A stretch of DNA of 64,000 bases from Leishmania donovani (GCF_000227135.1 NC_018241.1:299635-363634); one strand, 5' to 3'; shown: positions 10,363 through 21,400, counted from the stretch's first letter. Notes: generated by a model from the letters alone, not told the origin. Numbers and translations: made by a program.

Positions 10363-11249
10363 GACGTGCGCGCCCGTGCCCCACGAAAAGAAATGCGCGT
10401 GCGTGCGTATGCTCTTGCTACCGAGGTTACGCGTGCGTTGCCGTGCCGATGATGCCGATCGACAAGGCAACGCGCATTCGAGGTGCCGAGAGTTGACAAG
10501 GGCATAGGCCAACAGAGAGAGGAGGGGGGAGAGATGCGGCAACAGACAAGACCAGTGGATCATTGGCGTGCAGACAAGGCACCGTGCAGCTTCATGTCGG
10601 TGATCCTTGGCATGCGCGCGCAGAGCGGCCCAAGGCAGAGGACAAGCTCTACGCGCCTGTTGGAGGCCCTCTACACCGACGCAGGCCTGCATCTGCTGTC
10701 TTCTCTTCACGTTCCTTTCAGCTCCCTCTCTGAATCTGAGCCACCTCACCGGAACAACCGGAGAAAGTGAGATGCGGTGCGCCCGCCCTCCCCGCGGGAG
10801 GGGGGGGGGCTCGTCTCTCCCATTCCTTTCGCGATTTCGCTTTTGCAGAGAAGGCCAGAGAGCGTGCACGCGTGTGCCCGTGTGCTCCTGCGCGCCCCTC
10901 CACCGTCCACTGTCCACCACCACCACGACACACACACAAAATACATAACACCAGCGCTTCCGCAGACACTCAACATAGCCAACAAAGAGCGCGAAGAAGG
11001 GGAAAAACGAGGAAAGGGTGCACGCGGGATAAGGAGACGTGGGCGAGAGGGAGCTGCTGCACGACGCCATACGTGCACGGCATTACGGCGCTCTCTCTCT
11101 CGCTCACACAAACACATACAAATGTATGCATATATGTACATACAGATGCATATATATAAATAGAGAGGACACCGGAAAGGGGTGGGGTAGGTGGGGGGGG
11201 GGGGGGCTGAAGGCGGCGAGATAAAAAACACCATCATCCTTGTCGCTTG
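10363..11249. other. Intergenic region between the 1955-aa gene and the GTPase
   Basis: Contains the acceptor above, a G run (plus strand) at about 10798-10810 and 11195-11207, CA repeats near 10925-10940 and a TA-rich patch at 11120-11160. Nothing else supported. Confidence 0.6.
10418..10534 (-). promoter_or_regulatory. Predicted spliced-leader acceptor of the 1955-aa gene
   Basis: Pyrimidine tract on the minus strand at 10534-10514, then about 95 nt without any AG, then AG at 10419-10418. This predicts a 55-nt 5' UTR and supports the start at 10362 over the in-frame ATG at 11070. Confidence 0.6.
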
Positions 11250-12503
11250 TCAGCACCCCCACCCTCCACTACATGTAGGCGAGGCTTCGTATGCACCGGA
11301 ACCCGCTTCAGAGCTGCCGAAGCCTCTTAGGTCCAGCGTCTTCTTGGCTTGTGAAGACGGCTGCCGCTGCAACCGGCCAGCCGAAGGAGAGGCGCCGGTA
11401 TACCCGCTCACCAGCGGCGTCGACACCACGCGTGACAGTGACAATGAAGCACCGTCTCCGTCGGGCCAGCCGCGGCGTCCCTCAGCGCCATCCGTCAAAT
11501 CCGCCGAAGAGGCAGAGGCAACGGCAGCTGCCGTTTGCATCTGCGCCTCTCGCACTGAGGCACCACTGACGTGGCTGCTGCACCTTGTCTGATATCTGCC
11601 GGAGAAAATGCCGTTGTTATGCAGCGATGCTGCTTGCACGGCATCTACAGCGAGTATGAGGTGCGTGAAGGCTTCCAGCACTCCTTGCCCTGATAGCGCC
11701 GACGTCATAAAGTTTCGCATGCCCATCGCGTGTGAGATGCGATCCGCTTCCTGCTGCAGCGCCTCGAGCGAGCCCGCAGTCGTCGACGTTGCGGCTGCGT
11801 TCGCGTCCAGCAAGTCCAGCTTAGCGCCGACGACGACGCACACGCAGTTGTCGCGCGCCAGCTGTGTCACCTGCGCTGCCCAACGTGGAACGCTCAGCAG
11901 TGACTCGTGCCGTGTCACATCGTACACGATGATGGCGCCGACCGCGTTGCGGTAGAAGGCGTTGCTGATGACGCCCGCGTTGCGCTCCTGGCCGGCAGTA
12001 TCCCAGAGCTGCAGCACGACTGTCTCGGTGACGCCGACAGGCCCAGATGGAATTCCGACCTCCCGAGAGCAGAACTCCACCCCGATCGTGGAGGGCAGCG
12101 CCGGGTCGTACTCGTTGTAGCAGTACCGGTGCATGAGATTCGACTTGCCCACGCCTGCCTCGCCGACGATAAGCACCTTGTACGTCCGCAGAAATTCGTT
12201 GTGCCGGCCGACCGCGGATGGCATGAGCAGCGCTCCGCCAGCGTTTGCAAATGCATCACTTCCGATCGAGATGCTAAGAGGACGCGGACTGGCGACGTGG
12301 GTGCTGCTTGCCGGCGGTGCAATCGCACCTGCGTCAAAGGAGGTCGACGGGCCACCCACGGACACGATCGAAGAGGCGGCGGCGTGGGATGCCGTAACCA
12401 GCGAGGAAGACGGCGCACCAATCACCGAGGCCCGGTGGGCGGTCGCTACGCTCTCCATGTCCTGCAAGTGGCCAGCATCGCGGGCGTCATCCTGCTTGTC
12501 CAT
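11250..12503 (-). CDS. Rab/Ras-like small GTPase with long N- and C-terminal extensions
   Basis: 417 aa, ATG at 12503. The G domain occupies about residues 106-290: G1 GEAGVGKS (114-121), a switch I Thr in PSTIGVEF (137-144), which is Rab-like, G3 WDTAGQE (167-173) with the catalytic Gln, and G5 TSAL (267-270). G4 is unusual: GAKLD (226-230) where most small GTPases have NKxD, which may alter guanine binding. An insert of about 15 residues follows G4. A Ser/Ala-rich extension of about 105 residues precedes the domain and about 130 residues follow it. The chain ends in GWGC with a terminal Cys, a possible but non-standard prenylation end. Rab-like proteins act in vesicle or flagellar transport; the specific partner is unknown. 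Confidence 0.88.
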   Translation of the reverse strand: MDKQDDARDAGHLQDMESVATAHRASVIGAPSSSLVTASHAAASSIVSVGGPSTSFDAGAIAPPASSTHVASPRPLSISIGSDAFANAGGALLMPSAVGRHNEFLRTYKVLIVGEAGVGKSNLMHRYCYNEYDPALPSTIGVEFCSREVGIPSGPVGVTETVVLQLWDTAGQERNAGVISNAFYRNAVGAIIVYDVTRHESLLSVPRWAAQVTQLARDNCVCVVVGAKLDLLDANAAATSTTAGSLEALQQEADRISHAMGMRNFMTSALSGQGVLEAFTHLILAVDAVQAASLHNNGIFSGRYQTRCSSHVSGASVREAQMQTAAAVASASSADLTDGAEGRRGWPDGDGASLSLSRVVSTPLVSGYTGASPSAGRLQRQPSSQAKKTLDLRGFGSSEAGSGAYEASPTCSGGWGC

Positions 12504-14389
12504 CGGGTCCTGCGATGCACACGGATGGGGGCGCGTCAGCTTGCGTGCAGTGCCGTTTCTCTTTCGAGGAGAAGAGGCAAGTCTCTCCCTTGTCGATGTG
12601 AATGACTAAGAGGGGGTATTATCACCGCCCCCTCCCCCCCCCCACAGCGCGACACACACACACACACCTGACGACTGTCAAGGCAACACCTCGAGCGAGA
12701 GGTAGCAAAAAATATATGAGAAGGAACCGCAGCGGGCGGCCCACGGCTGCTAGCAAGATGGCTACGATAAAGAGGCAAACACAAGAGCAAGCGATGGCCC
12801 ACGACTGCAGAGACGTGACGCAGAGAGCAGCGCTCTGCCCCGCTGTGACACCACACACGACACACACACACGAGAAAAGGGAACACCTGACACAAACGCG
12901 CGCACACTCTCCCTCCCCGCATCGTCAAGATAGCCGAGGCACGTAGGTGGGGTGGGCGGGGTTGGGTTCAGGCAGGGAAGGGGGGGGCGCTGAGGATTGG
13001 ATCAAGTGAAGACCATCGAGCACGAGTGGGTGATGGTGGGGTGGAGACGTGTTAAGATACTCAATATCTGCAGACATCCAGACGTCAATGACATTTGGCC
13101 GAAAGCAGTGGAAGGACCGCAGAAAGGCGGAAAATGTGCGCGTGCGCCGGAGACCACACACACAGAAAAGGAAAAGGTGGCGTGTGCACCCCTTTACATC
13201 ACGAGGCGGCCAAAGCGGGCGATAAGTCGAAGTGCTGAGGGAAAGGCGTATGATACGAGAAGAGGAAGGCATTATGTGTAAGAGTGGCACCGGCGGACCA
13301 TGTTGCTGCAGGGGGAGACCGACGATGATGGTGAGCATGTGCGGCCATCACGTCGATCATTTCATTGCATCCTCTGTGACCCTTGTTCCGCTACGCGTGC
13401 GATCCGCGTTTTTTTTTTGTCCGATGTGTCCGCTGCGTGGCGAACGAATGCGATGGCCTCCCTTACCCTCAAGTGGCAGAAAAGGAGAGGAGGGATAGCA
13501 GCTGAGCGTCGATGCGGCCGTTGCCTTATTGCCCTTTGCTCGATTGCACCGCTGTGCCTTGGAGAGCGGCACCGGCAGGGTACATAGACAAGAGAAATAC
13601 CGGCAGCCTTACGCGCACACATACACCTAATACATGCCCATACCATACACATGCACGTGTGTACATCATCCACACACCGGCACACACAGAGGGAGAGAGG
13701 GAGGGAGAGCGCGGCGCAAGCCAGCAAGAGAGAATCCCACGACAAGGAAGACAAGAGAACACAGACAACGGCACAACAACAGCAACCAAACGTACAACAA
13801 TGCGAATAGGGCCGCCAGGGGTGGTGGTGGCGAGCGAGGGGAGGGGAGAGCAAAAAAGGAAACGAACACACCGGAATAATAAAACAAAGTGGAATAGCAG
13901 CCATGCGGGGCACGCGAGGATGAGGAGCGTAACACACAAGGGGGGGGGGGAAGGGGAGGGGAGTGTGCACCGTTTGTTTATGGACGTCCTCATCGGGCGT
14001 GTAAAACAACGCAGTCGACGATACGCCTCGTCGAACATGCAGGCCTCCGAGCGGAGCCACAAAACCGGAGAGTCGGTGGTGGGGTGGTGTATGAGTTGCT
14101 GCCTGGTAAGTCGACAGCAAGAGGAAGACACGAGACCGCAAAACGAAAGGGATGAATAGGAAATAATCATGACAGACAGAGGCGGGGGAGCAGCGGTATC
14201 GTTCGCCCGCTGGAGCACTTGCTGCTGCCGTCTTGCCGCTCTTCACACACAGCATCAGCGGGGCGTGCAATGAAAGATGGAAGAACAAGGGAGGGGGGGG
14301 GAACACACATACACATAGACATGTAATCACAGAGAACCAAAAAATGTTTTTTTTTTTCCTTTCAGCGTGCCCGCTCTGCCATGAGCATG

Positions 14390-14760
14390 ACAGCAAAGAT
14401 TGCGGATGCACAGCCGTAGTTCGCCCTGGCCCGGCTGCACTGCGGCTACGCCAAGGCACCAGGCCAATCAGCGCTGTGGGGCGTCGTTGAGCTCATTGCC
14501 ATTCCACCGCATGCAGCGCAGGCTCAGTCCAGGATCGCGCCCGGCATCATCGCTGCAACGCAGCGAACGCAGAAACGCCGCTGGGGAAAGCATGCCCATG
14601 ACCGCACGTCTCCTTCGGCACAGCGCCAGTCCAGGCCTGTCCGCCGGGCACTGAGACTCCGCCAGCCGTGCCCGAGGGGTAGGCTGCAGGCTACCTGGCT
14701 TGCCCCATAGCGAGTGGGAAGAGGAGGGGAGGGCACTGGGCCGCGTGATATTGCGGGGTG
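14390..14760. mobile_element. Candidate degenerate retroposon fragment (SIDER-like), unproven
   Basis: About 370 bp of complex sequence between simple repeats, with a poly-T stretch just to its left (14346-14356, plus strand). Position in a 3' UTR and size would fit a Leishmania SIDER, but no terminal signature could be verified and an ordinary UTR is as likely. Confidence 0.2.
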
Positions 14761-15010
14761 AGGTGGCCGGCATCATCGCCACGTAAGAGGGAGAAAAGAC
14801 ACACGCGAGAAGAGGGACATTCCCATCACGCAAAGAGGCACAGATGCCATGGTGCTTGCCGGGCGAGGATTCGACATACTGGGGATGGGAGCCGAAAAGG
14901 GCAGAGGGCGATAAGCACATCACCCACCTCTGGGACGCGCAGACAGGCACGCACAGCCACGCACAGACGGATATACCTATGCCTGCTGAAGAATGCAGAG
15001 ATGAGCGCAC

Positions 15011-15046
15011 GCCCTCCCCCTCCTCCCTCCCTCCCTCCCTCCCCTC
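15011..15046. repeat. (TCCC)n microsatellite
   Basis: Pyrimidine-rich plus-strand run with several consecutive TCCC units, immediately 3' of the stop of the membrane-protein gene. Confidence 0.85.
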
Positions 15047-15076
15047 ACCGCCTCTGCCCGGCATTCCGCCGTTGAA

Positions 15077-16363
15077 TCAGAAGGCGAAGAGAAAAGCTCC
15101 AAAGAGGGTCGACACAAACAGGGACATCATCGCCACGGCTCCCCTCGCACTGTTCTCGTTACTCGGGATGTCGTTGCCTACTTCGGCGGCCACGATCAGG
15201 CAGTCTTCGCGCAACCTGCCCTCCTGCAGCGCCCTCATGAGAGCCGCCTTCGAGTCCCGGCTGTTAGCCATGAGGCAGCGACGCCGCAGATCTTCTTCTG
15301 ACAGCGTCGTAGATGTGACACTTTTGGCATCAGCGGACACGAGCACCGCGGCGGCGACGCCATCGCTGCGACGCTCGATGGCGTCGTGCTCCGCATCCGC
15401 TACTTCAATGACCGGCTGCGGTGCCGCGGCTAGGCTGCGCACACCTTGTTCTGGCTGTCTTAGGAGCACCGATAAACCGTGACCGCGGTGCACATGGCTG
15501 TGGCCAGCGCGCCTGCGCCCGTGCAGGCCACCTCTACTGTGACCATGAGCCGAATGCTCCCGCGACCGCCGGCTGTAATGCGGCGCCCTACGCTGCCGCG
15601 AGGCATGCGTGCCGACGCCGTGCTCGTGGCCTTCGACCTTGTCCTCGGCGACAGCCTCCTCCTCGAAGCGGATCACAAGACGGAGGGAGTCGAGAGGGAT
15701 GCGGGGCGGCTCCGCGCCAGCGTATGTTGCGGCCGCATTGTCAACGGCTCCGTCTGCCATTGCCTTGCGTTTCTGGGGCGACGTGGTGGCTGCTGGTGTA
15801 CATCGTTCGGTACGACAGTGGCGCTTCTTCAGGAGAGCTGCGTTCTGTGGCGCGTGAACAGTGGCGTGGCCACGATGATGGTCACCAGCCGGTGTTGAAT
15901 TCAGACCCGGGTGGACGCGGGTCTGTGCTCCTCGTGGCGATGACGACCCGCACTCGAGGGTTTCCTCACGGGCCTCCGTTAGCGGTGCGAAGCGCCGCGG
16001 GCGCGGGTGTGCGATCTTCTTGCCGTCTCTAGGGATCAGCTGATCGCCGTCGAGGAGGTACCACTTCTGCTCGTTCATCTCGCGCACCATCTGTCTGCGC
16101 AGCGCATGCGCGTTCAATTCCTTCACATCCAACGCCGCTTTTACCGCTGCGCTCGCCAACCGTGCTGACCGAACGTGCGTGTCCTCATGCGCCGTGACAG
16201 GATGATCGTCCACCGCCTTCGCTGCGAGTGAGGCGCTGGAGCACGTCGCGGGAAGCAGGAGCGCCAGCATCAGTGCTACCTCCAGAACACGCAGCAAAAC
16301 GTGACCGCTGCGCCGGTGTCTCCTGACCCTCGCCGCACTTGATGAGGTCTTCCAAGCAGCCAT
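15077..16363 (-). CDS. Single-span secretory-pathway membrane protein with a His-rich segment
   Basis: 428 aa from ATG 16363 (an upstream in-frame GTG is not used as a start in these organisms). Residues 1-20 are basic, followed by a strong hydrophobic signal sequence (22-45, LLRVLEVALMLALLLPATCS). The last 22 residues (about 407-428, GAVAMMSLFVSTLFGAFLFAF) form a C-terminal membrane span with almost nothing after it. Between them is a charged, probably largely disordered region with a His-rich stretch (about 245-296, many H-G, H-S-H and H-x-H pairs) and a helical SEEDLRRRCLMANSRDSKAAL segment before the span. The layout suggests a protein inserted through the ER whose body faces the lumen or exterior. 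The His-rich part could bind Zn, Cu or Ni, but no transporter fold is present. No family recognised. Confidence 0.75.
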   Translation of the reverse strand: MAAWKTSSSAARVRRHRRSGHVLLRVLEVALMLALLLPATCSSASLAAKAVDDHPVTAHEDTHVRSARLASAAVKAALDVKELNAHALRRQMVREMNEQKWYLLDGDQLIPRDGKKIAHPRPRRFAPLTEAREETLECGSSSPRGAQTRVHPGLNSTPAGDHHRGHATVHAPQNAALLKKRHCRTERCTPAATTSPQKRKAMADGAVDNAAATYAGAEPPRIPLDSLRLVIRFEEEAVAEDKVEGHEHGVGTHASRQRRAPHYSRRSREHSAHGHSRGGLHGRRRAGHSHVHRGHGLSVLLRQPEQGVRSLAAAPQPVIEVADAEHDAIERRSDGVAAAVLVSADAKSVTSTTLSEEDLRRRCLMANSRDSKAALMRALQEGRLREDCLIVAAEVGNDIPSNENSARGAVAMMSLFVSTLFGAFLFAF

Positions 16364-17249
16364 CGGGCCCAGAGCTTGGAGGAAGGCACCAACCAGTCGC
16401 ACTCGTCAACGTCTGGCGAAAACAGAGGAGAAGGGGAAGACACGTTACAGATTCGAGCGTGCAGCAAGGGAGGGGATGCAGAGCTGGCGGGACACACACA
16501 CACACACTCCACGCATGCAGACACCCGAACTCCAGCATCAGGAGCGTGTGTGCCATAAGGGGTCGTGGTAAGACCCGAGGAGGGAGGATAGAAGAAGAGA
16601 GACAGTAAAGGTACAACGAGAGAGAAGGGACAGTCAAAGACGCGAGTTCTGACCGTCATCACCTGCACACACACTCACACACAGATATGCATACATCCGT
16701 AGCCAAGGCGGGGTACATGCCCTGGCCACCTTGAAAGTCAAAAAAAAAAAACCGCACACTGTTGTAGGCGAAAAGAGACGCTGCGCCGCCAGTGAAGTTG
16801 TCATGCGCCCACGACCGCTAGCGCGTGCTCTCGCTCTTCCGTCTTTCTTGCACGTCTTGTTCGATCTCCTTTGTTATGGAAAGGCACGACATGGTGGAGG
16901 ACATCCGCCCCTCCCCGACAGCGTTAAGGGCGAGCATACCCGCATAACGAGCTCGTCAGGCGGTGATGCTGCGGATTACCCAACGCCGGTGCAGCGATGC
17001 ACAACAACAAAACATGCCCGCATTCGACGGCTCCAGAAATGGGTGCCGCCGTCCTTCACCACATCAAGGGCAGCATTCGAGGCATTCACAGACACGCAGA
17101 CACATCGGAAACGACACAACAACATCAACAACAGAAATGCACGTCTGCATCATTCGCCAGCCCCGGTACGTCGACGTTAGGGAAGGAGGGGAAGAAGGAG
17201 GAGGAAGGGAGAGGGGTCGTGCGTACGCACGCACGCACACCTGTCGGGG
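16364..17249. other. Intergenic region between the membrane-protein gene and bL21m
   Basis: CA repeat at 16493-16507, A12 (plus) at 16740-16751 acting as a pyrimidine tract on the minus strand, a complex stretch 16790-17160 and a GCAC repeat at 17225-17240. No gene supported. Confidence 0.6.
16413..16442 (-). promoter_or_regulatory. Predicted spliced-leader acceptor of the His-rich membrane-protein gene
   Basis: Pyrimidine tract (16420-16442, minus) then AG at 16414-16413, giving a 5' UTR of about 49 nt. A second candidate tract (T12 at 16740-16751 with AG at 16731-16730) would give a 366-nt leader. Confidence 0.5.
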
Positions 17250-17810
17250 CTACTTCTCCGTCTGAGGGGCCTCCATCATCTCTAGAAAAGCTGAGGCCCC
17301 TTCCACCTTATCCCAGTCCTTTGGGTAGTACAAGTCGTAGCCATCATTGGCCGTGAAGACCGGGTTCGGGTGCCTGTCTGCGTGGAAGTCCTTCAGCAGT
17401 ACACCGTCGTACTTGTCGAGCTCGCCTAACACCGTCGGCTCGTAGACCACCTCACGGATGCGCAGTATTGTAGCTGCGTGCTGCGCGTCCACCCATCGCA
17501 AGCGTCGGCGCCCTGGCGTGGAGAAGAGCGACACCACATTGCGCATACGCTTCTGTTCTTCAACGTCCGCGGTCACCCGCACGTGCTCCAGCAGCGGCCG
17601 GCCAACGGCGGTAAAACGCGGTCCGCCGACCATGAGCACCTTCTTGAGCGCTATTCGGCTCCCAATTGGCGCGCGCAGACGCTGAACAGCGATGACGTCG
17701 CCGGGGCTGATCTTGTACTGGTGATTGCCGCAGTACACGATAGCAAACTTGGGCCCCTCGATGAGGGGCTGCAGCGCCTTGGCGATCGTGGGGTTGGCAG
17801 ATCGCAACAT
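17250..17810 (-). CDS. Mitochondrial large-subunit ribosomal protein bL21m
   Basis: 186 aa, ATG at 17810. Ribosomal protein bL21 binds 23S-type rRNA in the large subunit; the trypanosomatid mitochondrial ribosome is protein-rich with very short rRNAs. The bL21 signature begins at residue 22: FAIVYCGNHQYKISPGDVI matches the family pattern (A-x-x-x-x-G-x-x-Q-Y-K-V-x-x-G-D-x-I), then VQRLRAPIGSRIALKKVLMVGG matches the second half. The first 20 residues are basic and amphipathic, fitting a mitochondrial import signal. A C-terminal extension of about 90 residues (after about 95) is longer than in bacterial L21 (about 103 aa in total), typical of kinetoplastid mitoribosomal proteins. The start is fixed by the acceptor AG at 17823-17822. 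Confidence 0.9.
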   Translation of the reverse strand: MLRSANPTIAKALQPLIEGPKFAIVYCGNHQYKISPGDVIAVQRLRAPIGSRIALKKVLMVGGPRFTAVGRPLLEHVRVTADVEEQKRMRNVVSLFSTPGRRRLRWVDAQHAATILRIREVVYEPTVLGELDKYDGVLLKDFHADRHPNPVFTANDGYDLYYPKDWDKVEGASAFLEMMEAPQTEK

Positions 17811-18470
17811 GGCCGACTTGACTAGGGAGGGAAGGAGCAAAGGACAACAAATCAAATAGTGGGGGGGGGCGGCGCGCGCGCGGAGACTTAGCCCAAGCGT
17901 GCGCTCCATCCACAGTGTTGACGAGGTACAGCCGCCCGGGGTGCGTGATGCGGTCGTGTGTGGGGCGCAACGGAGACAGCGCCACACGAGCCGCGTGCGT
18001 TTTGCGTCACTTATTCGGATAAAGAGAAGAAACAATCCGGCGAGGAGACAAGGTGTGGGGATGACGGAGCAGTTTCGACCTGCAGTGGTCAGATGCATGA
18101 CGGGCGATATGCGCAGGCATGAAAGACACGCCACCCCTCCCGGCGCTAAAGTGCGTGCGTGGCGGGTGGTCATGAGTGTTCGGGGCGGACGCACAGCCCG
18201 AGAGAAAAGAGGAAGGGAGGGAGCCTTCTGGAGTGCACTTCTCTTCGACAATGCTTGGTCGGTCGACGGAGCAACACTGCTATGGAGAGAGCGAGTGCTC
18301 CCACTGGCAAAACACATCGACAGAGAGAGAGGGTTGAAGAGAGTTTCAAGTGTGACGGCACGCGTGCTCACTTCGTGCTGCGCCGGCACCTCGCCGTTTC
18401 CCTTCTTCCCTTGCCAGTGCCGCCTTTCTCAGGAAACATGGCGGCACGCGAAAGGGTGCGCAGGACGCCC
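17811..18470. other. Intergenic region between bL21m and the giant gene
   Basis: 660 bp with the bL21m acceptor, a G run at 17863-17871 and GC alternation (GCGCGCGCG) at 17873-17881. Otherwise unique sequence, presumably the 3' UTR of the 4229-aa gene. Confidence 0.6.
17822..17876 (-). promoter_or_regulatory. Predicted spliced-leader acceptor of bL21m
   Basis: Long pyrimidine tract (two blocks within 17876-17824, minus) ending in CCCTAG at 17823-17822. This leaves only an 11-nt 5' UTR before the ATG at 17810 and is one of the clearest acceptors in the window. Confidence 0.65.
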
Positions 18471-21400
18471 TTAAAGCGAGGTGTAGCGCTGCCGGTACTC
18501 GTTGGGCGTCAGCCGCTTTCGCTCCGTGGTGCCTGGCGGACTTGCCGCGCTGCTGTGGCTGCCGGGGTGGGGGTCCCACAGGAGGGCAATGGGGCTTCTG
18601 TAGCCTTCCAGCAGCGTCGGGTCGCGTGCCGGCCACGCCCGCGATGGCGTTCGCAGTGGGGACCGGGATGACCACGACGCCGTGGCCATGGGCAGTGGAG
18701 GCGGAGGTTGGGGCAGACGTGCGGCGGCTGCGATCCCGTTCCCGTTGCGCATTTCTTCTTGCGCCACAAGCTTCTGCAGGGTCGATACCACCTGCTGGTC
18801 CGCTGCGTGCACCTCTTCAAGCTGGTGAACGCGTTCCTCAAGGCTGGCGATGTGGCGCGCCTTGCTCTGCAGCTCATAGCGCAGCCCTAGCGGGTCGTCG
18901 ACAGAGACGACCACCATCTCCGGTTGTGCTCGTGGCCCAGCACTCGCGGCCTGCACGTGGGCAACGGCGTCCGGCGCAGGGGGTTGACCGTGACGCTTTT
19001 CCCGGCCTCGGCTTCTTCTCTCGTTTTTTCGTTCCGACCCCACCGTAGGGGTGCCGGCAGCAGTTGGCGACGGGGACACCCGTGAGGGTGTCTGCTGCGG
19101 CTGCCGCACCGCGCCGATGATGCTACACGCGCCCACCATCAGCTGTGTCTTTGCTTCCATCCACTTCAATAAGCACGTCTCGCGCGCTGACAACCAGCTT
19201 CGGGCGCGTTGCTGTGCGTGCGCCTCCTGAGCTGCCCGCGCGCGCAGGAGCTGCCTGTTGGCCTCCTCCGCGGCCTGCATCGCGGCAAGCGTGCGTGCAT
19301 GCGCCTGCTCCTCGCGTCGAAGAGCATCGGCAATGTCTTGAGCTCGCTGCTCAGCTCGGCTTACTTGACCTTGAGCACTCACAAGCGCCGCCTTGTGTGC
19401 TGCTGTGTCGGCGGCTCGCGCCAACTTCTCGGACTGCAACTCTTCCTCTAAGCGCCGCCGAAGCTCATCATGGGCAGACCTGCCCTCCTGTAACGTGGCT
19501 ATGGTGCGCATATGTGTCTCTGCCTCTCGACGGAGAGCATCCTCAGCCTTCTCCACAGCTTCTTGCTGTTGTGCACGCGCTGCCTCCAGCTCCACTTTCA
19601 ACGTTTCTATGCGGTCTCGTTGTCGGGAGTGCTCATCCGCGCCGAGCTCCGCGAGATGTAGCCTTTCCAGTACGGCCTCGAAACGCCGGTGCAGCTCCTC
19701 CTTCTCCGACTGAGCCTCCTGCAGAGCGGCGGTCGTGCGCTCGTGAGTCTCCCGCTCGCGGCGCAGATCATCCAGCGCAAGATGGGCGGCCTGCTCAGCG
19801 TCCGCAAGCTTGCGAGTGACTTCTTCCAAAGCGGTCCTGTGCCCTTCGTCCCTGACTGCTTGCGCACGTTGCATGGCGTGCAGCTCGTCCTCGGAGCGCT
19901 GCAGCCGCTCGCTGCTTGCCCGGCGCTGTGCCTCCATCGCAGCGCCGGCGTCCGCGGCGGCCTCCTCGTACTCGCGGCGCAAGGCGCGTTCGCGCTCATC
20001 GGCGTCCTGCTGCCACTGTTTGTGAGCAGCGCGGGCGCTGGATAGCTCTTCCTCTAGCACCAACACTCGATCCGTCAGCGCTTTTTGAGCCGACTCCCGC
20101 GCTGCCGCTTGCGTCTCGGCGATGATGCAGCGGTGCCGGTGTTCCCTGCTGTCTGCCTCCGCAGTGCGTAGCTGGTCCGTCGTGGACTCGATGCGCTGTC
20201 GCAAGGCGGCGATTTGCAACTGCGCGGCCTGCGCCTCAGCTGCGGCGTGCGCCAGTGCTTCCTTCTCTCGCTGAAGGGCCCTGTCGCGCTCACAACGCAA
20301 CTGCTGCTGAGCCTCTTCACCGTCACGCATAAGGCGATCCTGTGTAGCCATATATGCGGCTGCTGAGTCGGCTGCTGCTGCTGCTCGAGCGCGGCGCTCG
20401 GCATCGAGCTCCCCCTTCAAGTGCCTCTGCAACTCTTCGCTGGCTGCCTGTGCCGCGTGCATGGCAGTGAGTGTCTGCATGTGCGACTCTAATTCTCGAC
20501 GGAGGGCCTCTTCACGCTGATCCGAGTCGTGCTCTTTCTGCCGCTGCTGCACTTGCGCTATAGCCCGCTCGTTCTCTAGCGCCTCCAGCTGCTCCCGAAG
20601 CACACGCCGCTCACGCTCAAGGACTCTGATACCGTCCTCGGCTGCCACGCGCTGGGCGTGCTCCTCTGCCGCGTGCGCTTCGACGACATGCAGCTGCTCC
20701 ATGAGGGTGTTGATGCGTTGCTGCTCTCTCGGTGAGGCAGGTGGTAGTTCACCGTCGCCGGTTGTCAAGTTGAGCCGGGGCACCTCCGCCGCTGGAGGAG
20801 GAAAGGACTCGAGTGACGGCGGCGGCGCTGGTGGTGGCGCTGCTCTGGCTTCATCCCGCGCAGAGCGCTCTACGCACGGCAAGGGCCCAGTGCCGCTGGA
20901 AAGCGGCGAGAGGCTGCGACTTCGGCTGCGACTCGCACGTGCGCTTCGTCGCTGCTCGCTCTCTAGCCGCTGCGTGAGCTGGTCCACCTGCACCACGTGG
21001 GCGTGCCGTTCGGCGTCGAGCAGGGCTCGCCACTGGCCCATGCGGAAATTGGCGTTGCGCAGCTCATCCTCGAGCTCGTGAACGCGGCGCAGAGGCTGCG
21101 TGCGCAGCGACGACGGCGATGAATCCGCTGAGGACGGAGGCGGAGTTGCAGCAGGAACAGATGCGACAGGTGCGGCGGCAGCTTTAGACTCGCCAACAAC
21201 CGTCTCTACCAATGCTGCGGCAGGAGTGCTGGTGAGGCTTCTACTATCTACCTCTTTCGCCCTTTCTTTGCCCGACAGCGTGGAGAACGCCGAGGGCGAG
21301 AGCAACAGCTTCTCGGTGCTGGTGGCCACAGTCGCACGCGGCGGCGGCGGTGGCGACGGCGTGGAAAGTCTCTGTTGTTGCTGCTGCGCCTTCTCCTCCG

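Larger units (their letters stand above)
12504..15076. other. Long intergenic region with microsatellites and a complex island
   Basis: 2.6 kb holding the GTPase 5' UTR and the 3' UTR of the membrane-protein gene. CA repeats at 12653-12667 and elsewhere, C run (12637-12645), G runs (13940-13950, 14290-14300), A/T runs (13410-13418, 14346-14356) and a (TCCC)n tract at 15011-15046. An open minus frame of 365 codons here (13362-14459) is rich in Cys, Val, Leu and Pro, as translated CT/GT repeats give, and is not a gene. Around 14390-14760 the sequence is complex and non-repetitive (see next entry). Confidence 0.6.

Noticed and set aside
10363..11070. 236-residue N-terminal extension of the 1955-aa protein
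   Set aside because: The predicted splice acceptor lies inside it and its sequence resembles translated UTR (poly-Val, Pro and Ser runs).
13362..14459. Minus-strand 365-codon open frame in the spacer between the GTPase and the membrane-protein gene
   Set aside because: Its translation is Cys/Val/Leu/Pro-rich, as CT/GT repeats produce, with no ordered domain; it is UTR sequence.
14468..15064. Minus-strand 198-codon open frame downstream of the membrane-protein gene
   Set aside because: Begins inside the (TCCC)n repeat and overlaps a candidate retroposon island; no conserved-looking protein.
17811..18389. N-terminal extension of bL21m by about 193 codons
   Set aside because: It crosses a strong pyrimidine tract and acceptor at 17822-17876, so it is not in the mRNA.
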